Part shown: piece by piece, positions 26,604 to 36,513 of the stretch
Layout: each line of letters begins with the position of its first letter
Position numbering within the stretch: the first letter of the stretch is position 1
Source of the DNA: Psychrosphaera ytuae
GTDB lineage: Bacteria; Pseudomonadota; Gammaproteobacteria; Enterobacterales; Alteromonadaceae
Assembly: GCF_017638545.1 (NCBI RefSeq)
Contig: NZ_CP072110.1
Coordinates: 2,728,001-2,792,000, forward strand
Length of the DNA stretch: 64,000 nucleotides
Direction: 5' to 3'
Position numbers and translations under genes: made by a program
Notes under the pieces: model-generated
The model's database searches: none
What the model was told of the DNA's origin: nothing
The model's input: only the letters and a program-made list of their open reading frames with translations

Positions 26604-29279
26604 ATGTCAGAGAATCCAACTCTAAATCAGGATATCGATCCACAAGAAACGCAAGAGTGGCTTGAGTCGTTAGAAGCGGTATTAGAAGTCGACGGTGTTG
26701 AGCGTGCTCACCACATCCTTGAAGCATTAATCGATAAAGCGCGTCGCAACGGTGCGCATTTGCCATTTGATGCAACAACAGCATACCTAAATACGATTCC
26801 AGCTCATCAAGAGCCACAAATGCCAGGCGATCGCACATTAGAAGCGAAAATTCGCTCGGCAATTCGTTGGAATGCATTGGCAATGGTTGTTCGTGGTTCG
26901 AAAAAAGACTTAGAGCTTGGCGGACATATTTCTTCGTTTGCATCGTCTGCAATGTTATACGATGTAGGCTTTAACCACTTCTTTAAAGCAGATAAAGACA
27001 ACTCTGGCGGTGACTTCCTTTACATTCAGGGTCACGTTTCTCCGGGTATATACTCTCGCGCATTCTTAGAAGGTCGTTTAACTCAAGAGCAGTTAGACAA
27101 CTTCCGTCAAGAAGTAGATGGCGAAGGCTTGTCTTCTTATCCACACCCTAAATTAATGCCTGACTTTTGGCAGTTCCCAACGGTATCGATGGGCCTAGGT
27201 CCAATCGCAGCTATTTACCAAGCTCGTTTCCTTAAATACTTGACTGACCGCGGTATTAAAGATTGTTCAGAGCAGCGCGTATACTGCTTTATGGGTGATG
27301 GTGAGTGTGATGAGCCAGAATCACTAGGTGCTATCGGTCTTGCTGCGCGCGAAGGGTTAGACAACCTAACGTTTATCATCAACTGTAACTTACAGCGTTT
27401 GGACGGTCCGGTCCGTGGTAACGGCAAAATCATCCAAGAACTTGAAGGTACATTCCGCGGCGCAGGCTGGGAAGTGATTAAAGTGATTTGGGGTTCTTAC
27501 TGGGATCCACTTATTTCTCGTGATAAAGACGGCAAGTTGTTAGAAATCATGGAAAACACCGTAGACGGTGAATACCAAAACTACAAAGCCAAAGGCGGTA
27601 AGTTTACTCGCGATAACTTCTTCGCAAAAACACCAGAAACAGAAGCTATGGTTGCGAATATGTCTGACCAAGACATCTGGCGTCTGAACCGTGGTGGTCA
27701 CGATCCAGTTAAAGTTTATGCTGCATACGACCGTGCGACTAAGACTAAAGGTCGTCCACAGGTTATCTTAGCCAAAACCGTCAAAGGTTACGGTATGGGT
27801 GATGCAGGTGAAGGTAAAAACATCGCGCACGGTGTTAAGAAGATGGACCTAGACGCACTTAAAGCGTACCGCGACCGTCATAACATTGATATTTCTGATG
27901 AAGACTTACCAAACGTTCCTTACGTTAAATTTGAAGAAGGCAGTGAAGAGTGGAAGTACCTACACGGTCGTCGTGAATCTTTAGGTGGTTATTTACCTGC
28001 TCGTCGTATTAACTCAGACGTCGAAATGGACGTACCGGATCTAAAGGCGTTTGAAGCGGTAACTAAAGGCTCTAATGGTCGTGAAATTTCAACGACAATG
28101 GTGTTTGGTCGTATTCTTTCTGCAGTTATCAAAGACAAGCAAATCGGTAAGCGCGTTGTACCAATTATTCCTGATGAAGCTCGTACGTTTGGTCTTGAAG
28201 GTCTGTTCCGTCAAGTCGGTATTTACGCTCACGAAGGACAAAAATACACACCTCAAGACGCTGACCAAGTGGCATACTACCGCGAAGACAAAAAAGGTCA
28301 GGTTTTACAAGAGGGTATCAACGAATTAGGTGCAATGTCAGATTGGCTTGCAGCAGCGACGTCATACTCGAATAACAACGAGCCAATGATCCCATTCTAC
28401 ATTTATTACTCAATGTTTGGTTTCCAACGTGTGGGTGACATGGTTTGGGCTGCGGGTGACTCGCAAGCACGTGGTTTCTTAGTCGGTGGTACAGCCGGTC
28501 GTACAACGCTAAACGGCGAAGGTTTGCAACACCAAGACGGTCACACTCACGTTCACTTTGGTACCGTTCCTAACTGTATTACTTATGACCCGACTTACGG
28601 TTATGAGTTAGCGGTTATCGTCCAAGACGGTATGCGTCGTATGTATGCTGAGCAAGAAAACGTGTTCTATTACCTAACAGTAATGAACGAGAACTACGTT
28701 CAACCTGAAATGCCAAAAGGGGTTGAAGAAGGCATTGTTAAAGGTATTTACAAGTTAGACCGCGTAGAGCCTAAAAAAGCCAAAGCGAATGTTCAGTTAT
28801 TAAGCTCGGGTACTATCATGCTGCAGGTTCGCGAAGCTGCGAAGATCCTAGCTGAGAAGTTCGACATTAGCTCTGACGTATACAGCGTAACGTCATTTAA
28901 CGAGTTAGGTCGTGATGGTTTAGAAGTTGATCGCTTCAATATGTTAAACCCAGAAGCTCCAGCACAAAAAGCCTACATTACTGAAGTGTTAGAAGGTAAC
29001 GAAGGTCCGGTTGTTGCGGCAACTGACTATATCAAAGCATACGCTGAGCAAGTACGTGCTTACATACCTTCAGACTATAAAGTGCTTGGTACAGACGGCT
29101 TTGGTCGTTCGGACAGCCGTGCAAACTTACGTCGCCACTTCGAAGTTGACCATAACTACGTTGTTGTAGCAGCTCTAAGCCAGTTAGCGCGTCGTGGCGA
29201 AATCGAAGCGTCAGTCGTTACCAAAGCCATTGAAGAGTTTGGTATTGATGCTGACAAACTGAACCCACTTTACGCCTAA
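26604..29279 (+). CDS. aceE: Pyruvate dehydrogenase E1 component
   Basis: The homodimeric, thiamine-diphosphate-dependent E1 that decarboxylates pyruvate and acetylates the lipoyl groups of E2. At 891 aa it has the full gammaproteobacterial AceE length. The ThDP motif region GDGECDEPESLGAIG-to-NCNLQRLDGPVRGN is complete, as are HGVKKMD and the C-terminal FGRSDSRANLRRHFEVD block. The N-terminus DIDPQETQEWLESLEAVL is the E2-contact helix. It begins 38 bases after pdhR and precedes aceF by 21 bases, giving the usual operon. Confidence 0.97.
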   Translation: MSENPTLNQDIDPQETQEWLESLEAVLEVDGVERAHHILEALIDKARRNGAHLPFDATTAYLNTIPAHQEPQMPGDRTLEAKIRSAIRWNALAMVVRGSKKDLELGGHISSFASSAMLYDVGFNHFFKADKDNSGGDFLYIQGHVSPGIYSRAFLEGRLTQEQLDNFRQEVDGEGLSSYPHPKLMPDFWQFPTVSMGLGPIAAIYQARFLKYLTDRGIKDCSEQRVYCFMGDGECDEPESLGAIGLAAREGLDNLTFIINCNLQRLDGPVRGNGKIIQELEGTFRGAGWEVIKVIWGSYWDPLISRDKDGKLLEIMENTVDGEYQNYKAKGGKFTRDNFFAKTPETEAMVANMSDQDIWRLNRGGHDPVKVYAAYDRATKTKGRPQVILAKTVKGYGMGDAGEGKNIAHGVKKMDLDALKAYRDRHNIDISDEDLPNVPYVKFEEGSEEWKYLHGRRESLGGYLPARRINSDVEMDVPDLKAFEAVTKGSNGREISTTMVFGRILSAVIKDKQIGKRVVPIIPDEARTFGLEGLFRQVGIYAHEGQKYTPQDADQVAYYREDKKGQVLQEGINELGAMSDWLAAATSYSNNNEPMIPFYIYYSMFGFQRVGDMVWAAGDSQARGFLVGGTAGRTTLNGEGLQHQDGHTHVHFGTVPNCITYDPTYGYELAVIVQDGMRRMYAEQENVFYYLTVMNENYVQPEMPKGVEEGIVKGIYKLDRVEPKKAKANVQLLSSGTIMLQVREAAKILAEKFDISSDVYSVTSFNELGRDGLEVDRFNMLNPEAPAQKAYITEVLEGNEGPVVAATDYIKAYAEQVRAYIPSDYKVLGTDGFGRSDSRANLRRHFEVDHNYVVVAALSQLARRGEIEASVVTKAIEEFGIDADKLNPLYA

Positions 29280-29300
29280 GCGCCCAAGGAGAAATATTAG

Positions 29301-31283
29301 ATGGCTGATTTAAAAGACATTCTAGTCCCAGATGTGGGCGGTGATGAGGTAGAAATCATCGAAATCTGTGTTGCCGTTGGCGACACAGTTGAAGCGGAAG
29401 ATGCGATTGTAACGGTTGAAAGTGACAAAGCATCAATGGACATCCCTGCGCCATTTGCGGGGACCGTAAAAGAAATCAAAGTTGCAACGGGTGATAAGGT
29501 TTCTGAAGGAACTTTATTAATTCAAGTTGAAGAAGCGGGCAGCAGCTCAGCTGCTGAGCCAGAAGCAACGACAGAAGCACCAGCTGCACAAGAGTCAAAG
29601 GCACCAGAAGCTAGCTCAAATGGTTCTACCCAAACCATTGAGGTTGAAGTTCCAGATATTGGCACTGAAGACGAAGTTGATGTGATTGATGTATTAGTTG
29701 CCGAAGGTGATACCGTTGCTAAAGAAGATGGCCTAATCACGCTAGAAACTGACAAAGCGACCATGGACGTGCCTTCACCTGAAAACGGTAAGATCGTTGC
29801 CCTTAAAGTGGCGGTAGGTGACAAAGTCGGTCAAGGCAAAGTCATCATGACGCTAGAAGTCTCTGGTGGCGATGCTCAACCTTCTTCAAATGACACAGAA
29901 CAAGCTAAGCCAGAAGCTAAAGAAGACAAGACTGAAGCACCAGCTACAAGCGGCGCCTCAGAGGCAAAAGGCTCAGAAGTCAAAAACGTTGAAGTACCAG
30001 ACATTGGTACTGACGGCGAAGTTGACGTTATCGATGTACTTGTTGCTGTAGGTGAAAAAGTAGAAGCTGAACAAGGCTTAATTACGCTAGAGACAGACAA
30101 GGCCACGATGGACGTTCCGGCTCCGTTTGCAGGTACAATTAAGTCAATCGAGATCAGCACTGGCGGTAAAGTTGCAATGGGTACTCTTATTGCCACTATC
30201 GAAACCGAAGCTGCAGTAAGCTCAGAGCCAAAAGCTGAGTCACAATCTGCACCAGCAAAAGAGGAATCTAAGCCTGCTCAATCTGCACCAGAGCGCAAAG
30301 CGCCTCCGGTACGTCAAGATCATCCATCGCAGTCGGGTTCTCAAGCGGCTGGTGGTAAGTTACACGCGACTCCATCGGTTCGTCGTTTAGCGAGTGAATT
30401 TGGCGTTGATTTGTCTAAGGTCACTGGTACAGGACGTAAAGGTCGTATTTTGGCGGAAGACGTTAAGTCATTTGTTAAATACGAGCTATCTCGCCCTAAG
30501 GCGACAGCGGCATCAAGCGTTGCGTCTGGCGAAGGTGGTTTACAAGTATTAGCTGCGCCAAAAGTCGACTTCAGTAAGTTTGGTGAAATCGAGACAAAAC
30601 CATTATCTCGTATCCAGAAGATTTCTGGTCCTAACTTACACCGCAACTGGGTTACGATTCCACATGTTACTCAATTTGACGAAGCAGATATCACGTCGTT
30701 AGAAGCATTCCGTAAAGAACAAAATGAAATGCTTAAAAAGCAAAAATCTGACCTTAAGATCACCCCACTGGTGTTTATCATGAAGGCAGTTGCATCGGCA
30801 TTGACGGCTTACCCACAGTTCAACTCATCGTTGAGTCCTGATGGTGAGAGCATCGTACTTAAGAAGTACGTGCACGTTGGTATCGCTGTAGACACACCAA
30901 ACGGTCTTGTTGTGCCAGTGGTTCGTGACGTTGACAAAAAAGGCGTTAACGAAATTTCTCGTGAATTGATGGAGATTTCTGCCAAAGCACGTGCCGGGAA
31001 GTTAACCGCAAAAGACATGCAAGGCGGCTGTTTCACTATTTCGAGCTTAGGCGGTATCGGTGGTACTGCATTTACGCCAATCGTTAATGCGCCAGAAGTG
31101 GGCATTTTGGGTGTATCTAAGTCAGAAATGAAACCAAAATGGAATGGTTCTGAATTTGAGCCTAAACTAATGCTACCGTTATCATTATCATACGATCACC
31201 GCGTGATTGATGGTGCACTTGCGGCTCGCTTTGCGGTCCATATTTCGAGTGTCCTGTCTGATATACGAAAATTAGTATTATAA
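29301..31283 (+). CDS. aceF: Dihydrolipoyl acetyltransferase, E2 of pyruvate dehydrogenase
   Basis: E2 forms the core of the complex and passes acetyl groups from lipoyl-lysine to CoA. There are three N-terminal lipoyl domains, with lipoyl lysines at Lys43 (ESDKASM), Lys152 (ETDKATM) and Lys267 (ETDKATM), joined by Ala/Pro/Glu/Ser-rich linkers. A peripheral-subunit-binding domain follows (about 352-390, LHATPSVRRLASEFGVDL). The catalytic domain ends with the DHRVIDGA motif (His633). Three lipoyl domains matches E. coli AceF. The gene is closed by a terminator before lpd. Confidence 0.97.
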   Translation: MADLKDILVPDVGGDEVEIIEICVAVGDTVEAEDAIVTVESDKASMDIPAPFAGTVKEIKVATGDKVSEGTLLIQVEEAGSSSAAEPEATTEAPAAQESKAPEASSNGSTQTIEVEVPDIGTEDEVDVIDVLVAEGDTVAKEDGLITLETDKATMDVPSPENGKIVALKVAVGDKVGQGKVIMTLEVSGGDAQPSSNDTEQAKPEAKEDKTEAPATSGASEAKGSEVKNVEVPDIGTDGEVDVIDVLVAVGEKVEAEQGLITLETDKATMDVPAPFAGTIKSIEISTGGKVAMGTLIATIETEAAVSSEPKAESQSAPAKEESKPAQSAPERKAPPVRQDHPSQSGSQAAGGKLHATPSVRRLASEFGVDLSKVTGTGRKGRILAEDVKSFVKYELSRPKATAASSVASGEGGLQVLAAPKVDFSKFGEIETKPLSRIQKISGPNLHRNWVTIPHVTQFDEADITSLEAFRKEQNEMLKKQKSDLKITPLVFIMKAVASALTAYPQFNSSLSPDGESIVLKKYVHVGIAVDTPNGLVVPVVRDVDKKGVNEISRELMEISAKARAGKLTAKDMQGGCFTISSLGGIGGTAFTPIVNAPEVGILGVSKSEMKPKWNGSEFEPKLMLPLSLSYDHRVIDGALAARFAVHISSVLSDIRKLVL

Positions 31284-31290
31284 AATCGAA

Positions 31291-31323
31291 GAAAGTCCTG
31301 TCGTAACAGGACTTTCTGTTTTT
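31291..31323 (+). terminator. Terminator between aceF and lpd
   Basis: GAAAGTCCTG-TCGTAA-CAGGACTTTC, a perfect 10-bp stem, followed by TGTTTTT. It separates aceF from lpd, which therefore needs its own promoter or read-through. Confidence 0.88.
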
Positions 31324-31453
31324 CCAGTGATAAACTGGCGACAATTATTTTTGATACATGGAATAAGTGACTTAACTTTCTCGATGTATCGTTTTAACTC
31401 AAAAAAGGCGGAGCCAACTTCGTCTTTTACCTTAAAAAGAATAGAGGTTAGTA

Positions 31454-32875
31454 ATGAGCAACGATATCAAAACCCAGGTAGTGGTTCTTGGTGCTGGCCC
31501 TGGTGGCTACTCTGCTGCATTCCGTGCGGCTGATTTAGGTTTAGACGTAACATTAGTTGAAGCTCGTGAAACGCTTGGTGGCGTTTGTCTAAACGTAGGT
31601 TGTATTCCTTCTAAAGCGTTATTACACGTTGCAAAAGTTATCGACGATGCAAAAGATATGGCATCTCACGGTGTAACGTTTGGCGCGCCAGAAATCGACC
31701 TAGACAAAATTCGCGATTGGAAAGACAGCGTAGTTGCTCAGCTGACTAAAGGCTTAGACGGCATGTCTAAAATGCGTAAAGTTAAGGTTGTAAACGGTTA
31801 CGGTAAATTCACTGGTAGCAACACCTTAGCAGTTGAAGGTAAAGACGGCGTGACTAACATCACGTTTGACAATGCAATCATTGCAGCAGGTTCTGAGCCA
31901 GTTAACCTTCCTTTCATCCCAGAAGACGACCGTGTGATCGACTCGACTGGTGCGCTTGAAATGAAAGACATCCCAGGTGAAATGTTAGTACTTGGTGGTG
32001 GTATCATCGGTCTAGAAATGGGCACAGTGTATAGCGCACTTGGTTCAAACGTTTCTGTTGTTGAATTCTTAGACCAACTTGTACCAGCGGCGGATAAAGA
32101 CGTTGTTCAAGCGTACACTAAGTACAACAAAGACCGTTTCAACATCATGCTATCTACTAAAGTAGTTGGCGTTGAAGCAAAAGACGACGGCTTATACGTT
32201 ACGTTCGAAGGCAAAAAAGCACCAGCTGAGCCAGTTCGTTACGACAAGATCTTAGTTGCGGTTGGTCGTAAGCCAAACGGTAACCTATGTGATGCGGACA
32301 AAGCTGGTGTTAACGTTGATGAGCGTGGCTTTATCAATGTAGACAAGCAATTACGCACAAACGTTAATCACATTTTTGCAATCGGTGACGTTATCGGTCA
32401 GCCAATGCTTGCTCACAAAGCGGTACACGAAGGCCACGTTGCAGCAGAGGTTATTTCTGGTAAGAAGCACTACTTCGAACCACAAGGTATTCCTTCAGTT
32501 GCATACACAGATCCAGAAATGGCTTGGGTTGGTGTTACTGAAAAAGAAGCGAAAGAGCAAGGCTTGAACGTTGAGTCAGCTAAGTTCCCATGGGCAGCTT
32601 CTGGTCGTGCGATTGCATCTGCACGTACTGAAGGTTTCACTAAGTTAATCTTCGACAAAGACACACACCGTATCCTTGGTGGTGCGATTGTTGGTATCAA
32701 TGCAGGTGAAATGTTAGGTGAAATCGGTCTAGCGATCGAAATGGGCGCAGACGCAGAAGACATCGCGTTAACTGTTCATGCTCACCCAACGCTTAACGAG
32801 TCAATCGGTCTTGCAGCTGAGATTTACGAAGGTTCAATCACTGACCTTCCAAATCCAAAAGCGAAAAAGAAGTAA
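31454..32875 (+). CDS. lpdA: Dihydrolipoyl dehydrogenase (E3)
   Basis: The FAD flavoprotein that reoxidises dihydrolipoyl groups with NAD+, shared among pyruvate dehydrogenase, 2-oxoglutarate dehydrogenase and glycine cleavage. Visible: FAD motif VLGAGPGGYSAAFRA, redox disulfide Cys45/Cys50 in GGVCLNVGC, NAD motif LGGGIIGLEMG, second FAD motif IFAIGDV, and the C-terminal catalytic His-Glu in HAHPTLNESIG. Length 473 aa is standard. A 170-base gap with a terminator separates it from aceF; an AGAGGT ribosome site precedes the ATG. Confidence 0.97.
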   Translation: MSNDIKTQVVVLGAGPGGYSAAFRAADLGLDVTLVEARETLGGVCLNVGCIPSKALLHVAKVIDDAKDMASHGVTFGAPEIDLDKIRDWKDSVVAQLTKGLDGMSKMRKVKVVNGYGKFTGSNTLAVEGKDGVTNITFDNAIIAAGSEPVNLPFIPEDDRVIDSTGALEMKDIPGEMLVLGGGIIGLEMGTVYSALGSNVSVVEFLDQLVPAADKDVVQAYTKYNKDRFNIMLSTKVVGVEAKDDGLYVTFEGKKAPAEPVRYDKILVAVGRKPNGNLCDADKAGVNVDERGFINVDKQLRTNVNHIFAIGDVIGQPMLAHKAVHEGHVAAEVISGKKHYFEPQGIPSVAYTDPEMAWVGVTEKEAKEQGLNVESAKFPWAASGRAIASARTEGFTKLIFDKDTHRILGGAIVGINAGEMLGEIGLAIEMGADAEDIALTVHAHPTLNESIGLAAEIYEGSITDLPNPKAKKK

Positions 32876-32908
32876 TTTCCGGTTAGTTAACTAACAACCC
32901 GGAAAGAC

Positions 32909-32937
32909 AAAAAGGAGCGTATCGCTCCTTTTTTTGT
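32909..32937 (+). terminator. Terminator after lpdA
   Basis: AAAAAGGAGCG-TAT-CGCTCCTTTTTTT, a compact stem with a long T run, about 35 bases after the lpdA stop. Confidence 0.92.
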
Positions 32938-32973
32938 ACTTATTGAAAATAGGTAGTGGAAAAAAAGAGTCCA

Positions 32974-33651
32974 ATGAATAAACCCCATGTTAACTCAGTG
33001 CGTCGATTACGAGAGCACGAGTTACAATTTTCGAAGCGCGAATTCAAAGCTCGAGGTGCATTGCTCAAACGTTGCCCCGAATGTTTACTTGCAGAAACTG
33101 AGTGTATTTGTAAAACGGTAGAGCCTGTCGAAACTGAGTTTGGTGTATGCATGTTGATGTACCATGCCGAGTATTACAAACCCTCTAACACTGGTCAGCT
33201 CATTTGCGAAGTCGTGCCTGACAACTTTGCATTTAGGTGGCAACGCACTGAATTACAAGATGAACTAAAGGCGTTACTCGAGTCTGATAAATGGTATCCG
33301 ATCATAGTGTTTGTCCACGATGCCACAGAGCCTGAACGGCAAATTCATCAAGTTCCCACTCGGCAAGAGCGCGATGGACGTCGACCTTTACTGATCTTTT
33401 TAGACGGTACATGGCGTCAAGCCAAAAAAATGTTTGTTAAATCTCCCTATTTACAGTCACTTCCTGTACTACAGTTGTCAGGTCTCAACAAGGGCGCGTA
33501 TCAATTGCGCGAGGCTTATCACGAGCACCATTTGAGTACCGTTGAGGTTGCTTATGAACTGTTTAAACAAAACGGTGAGCCACAACTGGGTGAATCACTT
33601 GAGCAGTTATTTCATAATTTTCGGACCGCATACCGGGTTCACAAACGTTAA
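32974..33651 (+). CDS. DTW-domain protein, probable tRNA-uridine aminocarboxypropyltransferase
   Basis: DTW-domain enzymes transfer the 3-amino-3-carboxypropyl group of SAM to uridine in tRNA (acp3U; TapT/YfiP in E. coli). The family signature appears as FLDGTWRQAKKM (about residues 143-154). The N-terminal Cys cluster CPECLLAETECIC, likely zinc-binding, is present. The ATG at 32974 gives 225 aa; a GTG at 32956 is in frame but lacks a properly spaced ribosome site. Which tRNA position is modified cannot be read directly. Confidence 0.85.
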   Translation: MNKPHVNSVRRLREHELQFSKREFKARGALLKRCPECLLAETECICKTVEPVETEFGVCMLMYHAEYYKPSNTGQLICEVVPDNFAFRWQRTELQDELKALLESDKWYPIIVFVHDATEPERQIHQVPTRQERDGRRPLLIFLDGTWRQAKKMFVKSPYLQSLPVLQLSGLNKGAYQLREAYHEHHLSTVEVAYELFKQNGEPQLGESLEQLFHNFRTAYRVHKR

Positions 33652-33681
33652 TCGCTAATTTCGACCAATCTGGAGTTAAAC

Positions 33682-34194
33682 ATGAAGTTATTTATGGTTT
33701 ATTTGGGGGGGAGTGCTGGTAAATCGAATATTGAAGTTCACGATGTGCGCTTTGTTGTCGGTAAAACAATTGAAGATACTTATCCGCAATTAATCCAAGA
33801 GTGGTACGGTAATCGAAAAGGGTTACACATTGATTGTTATATGCAGGTAAACCACATCGATGGTTATCAAGTATCGTTAAGCCATGCACCTATTGACCAC
33901 GACAAGCAACCAGAAAAGCTGTACTTTGTGAATCTCGGTGGCTATCAACCCGAGAAGTTTACTGAATTACATGAATTTGGTTTGTTTGTAGCCACTTCAA
34001 GTGAAGATGCAAAACAACAAGCCAAAGCCCAATTGTTGAAACAATCCCATATCCCTCACAAAGACAATCTATTTGAAGTGGATGAGTGTTTTCCAGTGAG
34101 TTTGTTAGATGACAAGGTTCATATTCATTTGACGCCAAAGCCTGGTGGGCAAGTCATTAAACCCGATTGGTATGGCTACAACGTTATTGCCTGA
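33682..34194 (+). CDS. DUF1543 family protein
   Basis: A 170-aa protein of the DUF1543 family, function unknown. The family opening LFMVYLGGSAGKSNIEVHD is clear and is followed by FVVGKTIEDTYPQLIQEWYG. A second copy of a similar motif, LYFVNLGGYQPEKFTELHEF, starts near residue 75, so the protein appears to be two related halves. No catalytic signature or membrane segment. It is 30 bases behind the DTW gene with a good ribosome site and could be co-transcribed with it. Confidence 0.82.
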   Translation: MKLFMVYLGGSAGKSNIEVHDVRFVVGKTIEDTYPQLIQEWYGNRKGLHIDCYMQVNHIDGYQVSLSHAPIDHDKQPEKLYFVNLGGYQPEKFTELHEFGLFVATSSEDAKQQAKAQLLKQSHIPHKDNLFEVDECFPVSLLDDKVHIHLTPKPGGQVIKPDWYGYNVIA

Positions 34195-34358
34195 TTATGA
34201 GAACGGGCTATTCGTGTCCGCCTTTCTCTTTGGCCTAAGTGGCAGACTTTCAAAGCGATATTGACAATAATAAACCAAGGTTTACATTATTCGATGTATT
34301 TAAACGGATGTATTGTCTAGCTGTATTATTCAACAAATAAAAACAATAGGGCGAAATC

Positions 34359-36458
34359 ATGAATAAGATCTCTAAAACTGCGTTTGCGGTGGCATTGGCG
34401 CTAGGCGCTCTGTCATTATCGGGCTGTTCTCCAAAACAAGAAACGACAGACAGTAGTGCATCTTCTCAGGCACAAATTACAGAAGCAGCAGCTGAGACGT
34501 CAGTGGCTCTGACCTCTGGGATTGATTTAGAAAACATGGACAAAAAAGCGGCGCCACAGCATGACTTTTATATCTATGTAAATGGAACTTGGTTAGATAA
34601 AACCACAATCCCAGCAGATAAGTCTAATTATGGTTCGTTTACCAAGCTCTATGATGACGCACAAGAAAACTTAAAAACTATCATCTTGCGAGCTGCAGCT
34701 AAGCCTAATGTCGAACCGGGCTCTGATGAACAAAAGCTTGGTGATTTTTATAATTCGTACATGGATGAGAAGACCATTAATGAAAAAGGCTTGTCACCTT
34801 TACAACCCACTTTGGCACAAATTAACAAAGTAAACTCACACCAGGAAGTTGGAATGATGATGGCTGAGTTGTATAAAAAAGGCGTGACAGGCCCTTTGAG
34901 TTGGTATGTTAGTGTCGATGCAAAACAGTCTGATCAATACGGTGTTTATGTCAACCAATCAGGTCTGGGTCTGCCTGATCGCGATTATTACTTCAAAGAA
35001 GACAAAAAGAGCGAAGATAACCGTCAAGCTTATGCCAAATACGTCGCCGATATGTTGAGTCTGGCCGGGATTCAGGACGCAGAAGCTGCAGGCCAAGCTG
35101 TTTTAGAATTAGAAACCAAGCTCGCTGACAAAATGTGGACTCGGGTGCAAAGCCGTGATGCCAATGCCAGATACAACAAAATGGACAGCCAAGCGTTTGC
35201 TAAGTACATGGGGGCATTCCCTTGGACTGACTATGCAAACACCTTAGGGCTTGAAACAGACCAAGTTATCGCGTCTCAAAATACCTATTTAAATGCCTTT
35301 GGGCAGATGTTTGACAGTGTCGATGTGCAAACTTGGAAACACTATATGACCATTCGCTTATTGAGCGAATATGCCCCTCAGCTATCGAGTGATTTTGCTG
35401 ACCGCCAGTTTGCTTTTTATGGAAAAACACTGCGTGGGATTGAACAGCAACAGCCTAGATGGAAGCGCGCAGTTAATGGAGCCAACAGTGTTTTAGGTGA
35501 GCTACTTGGCAAATTATACGTCGCTGAACACTTCAAGCCCGAAGCAAAAGAGCGCATGGAAAAGCTCGTTCAAAATGTGATCAAAGGCTTTGAAGTCGGT
35601 ATTAAAGAGCTTGAGTGGATGAGTGAAGAGACGAAAGTGGCTGCGCTCGAAAAGCTGGCAAAATTTACTCCAAAGATTGGTTACCCGGATAAATGGACCG
35701 ATTATTCTGATTTAGAAATTAAAGAAGATGATCTCATCGGTAACTATATGCGTTACAACGAGTTTGCCCTAAACGATATGTTGAACAAGCTCGGTGGCCC
35801 GATAGACCGCACAGAGTGGTTTATGACCCCACAAACTGTAAATGCGTATTACAGCCCAACGCGTAACGAAATTGTATTTCCTGCTGCAATTTTACAACCG
35901 CCATTTTTTAACTTAGAGGCAGAAGATGCGGTCAACTATGGTGGTATTGGTGCCGTTATTGGGCATGAAATCGGTCATGGCTTTGATGACCAGGGCGCAA
36001 AGTACGACGGTGATGGTAACTTGCGCAACTGGTGGACAGAGTCGGATAAAGAGCAATTTCAAGCCAGAGGCAAAAAGCTCGCTGAACAGTACAGTAAGTT
36101 CGAACCGTTCGAAGACGAGTTTGTAAATGGTGAGCTAACCCTTGGCGAAAATATCGGTGATTTGGGCGGGCTAACGATTGCTTACAAAGCTTATAAACTG
36201 TCACTCGATGGTAAACCATCACCTGTGCTTGATGGTTTCACCGGTGAGCAGCGGGTGTTTTTGGGTTGGGCGCAAGTATGGCGTCGTTTGTACCGCGACG
36301 ATGAATTACGCAACCGACTAGTCACCGACCCTCATTCGCCGAGTCGCTATCGAGTCAATGGCGTCATTCAAAATATGCCTGAGTTTTATCAAGCCTTTGG
36401 GGTCAAACAGGGCGACGGCCATTACTTACCAGAAGAAGAGCGCGTCAAAATCTGGTAA
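34359..36458 (+). CDS. M13 family (neprilysin-like) zinc metallopeptidase, lipoprotein
   Basis: An oligopeptide-cleaving zinc endopeptidase of the M13/PepO family (699 aa). Residues 1-22 are a lipoprotein signal with lipobox LSGC. The catalytic HEIGH motif is at His536-Glu537-His540 (VIGHEIGHGFDDQG), with the third zinc ligand in LTLGENIGDLGGL. NAYYSPTRNEIVFPAAILQPPFF and the C-terminal LRNRLVTDPHSPSRYRVNG blocks are also present. It is probably periplasmic or surface-facing and degrades peptides. It has a 164-base leader and is a single-gene unit. Confidence 0.94.
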   Translation: MNKISKTAFAVALALGALSLSGCSPKQETTDSSASSQAQITEAAAETSVALTSGIDLENMDKKAAPQHDFYIYVNGTWLDKTTIPADKSNYGSFTKLYDDAQENLKTIILRAAAKPNVEPGSDEQKLGDFYNSYMDEKTINEKGLSPLQPTLAQINKVNSHQEVGMMMAELYKKGVTGPLSWYVSVDAKQSDQYGVYVNQSGLGLPDRDYYFKEDKKSEDNRQAYAKYVADMLSLAGIQDAEAAGQAVLELETKLADKMWTRVQSRDANARYNKMDSQAFAKYMGAFPWTDYANTLGLETDQVIASQNTYLNAFGQMFDSVDVQTWKHYMTIRLLSEYAPQLSSDFADRQFAFYGKTLRGIEQQQPRWKRAVNGANSVLGELLGKLYVAEHFKPEAKERMEKLVQNVIKGFEVGIKELEWMSEETKVAALEKLAKFTPKIGYPDKWTDYSDLEIKEDDLIGNYMRYNEFALNDMLNKLGGPIDRTEWFMTPQTVNAYYSPTRNEIVFPAAILQPPFFNLEAEDAVNYGGIGAVIGHEIGHGFDDQGAKYDGDGNLRNWWTESDKEQFQARGKKLAEQYSKFEPFEDEFVNGELTLGENIGDLGGLTIAYKAYKLSLDGKPSPVLDGFTGEQRVFLGWAQVWRRLYRDDELRNRLVTDPHSPSRYRVNGVIQNMPEFYQAFGVKQGDGHYLPEEERVKIW

Positions 36459-36476
36459 TTAGCTCAGTCAAGTCAT

Positions 36477-36511
36477 AGCGCCCAACGAACATTACTTATG
36501 TGTTGGGCGCT
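36477..36511. terminator. Hairpin between convergent M13 peptidase and DNA ligase genes
   Basis: AGCGCCCAAC and GTTGGGCGCT form a perfect 10-bp stem. The loop is about 15 bases and T runs are short. Position between converging genes suggests bidirectional use. Confidence 0.65.
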
Positions 36512-36513
36512 GT

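Noticed and set aside
29522..30196. Long minus-strand open frames rich in Ser/Thr/Ala inside aceF
   Set aside because: They mirror the repetitive lipoyl-domain and linker codons of aceF and have no independent support.
29301..30200. The three lipoyl-domain repeats as a DNA repeat or mobile element
   Set aside because: They are protein-level domain duplication normal for gammaproteobacterial AceF.
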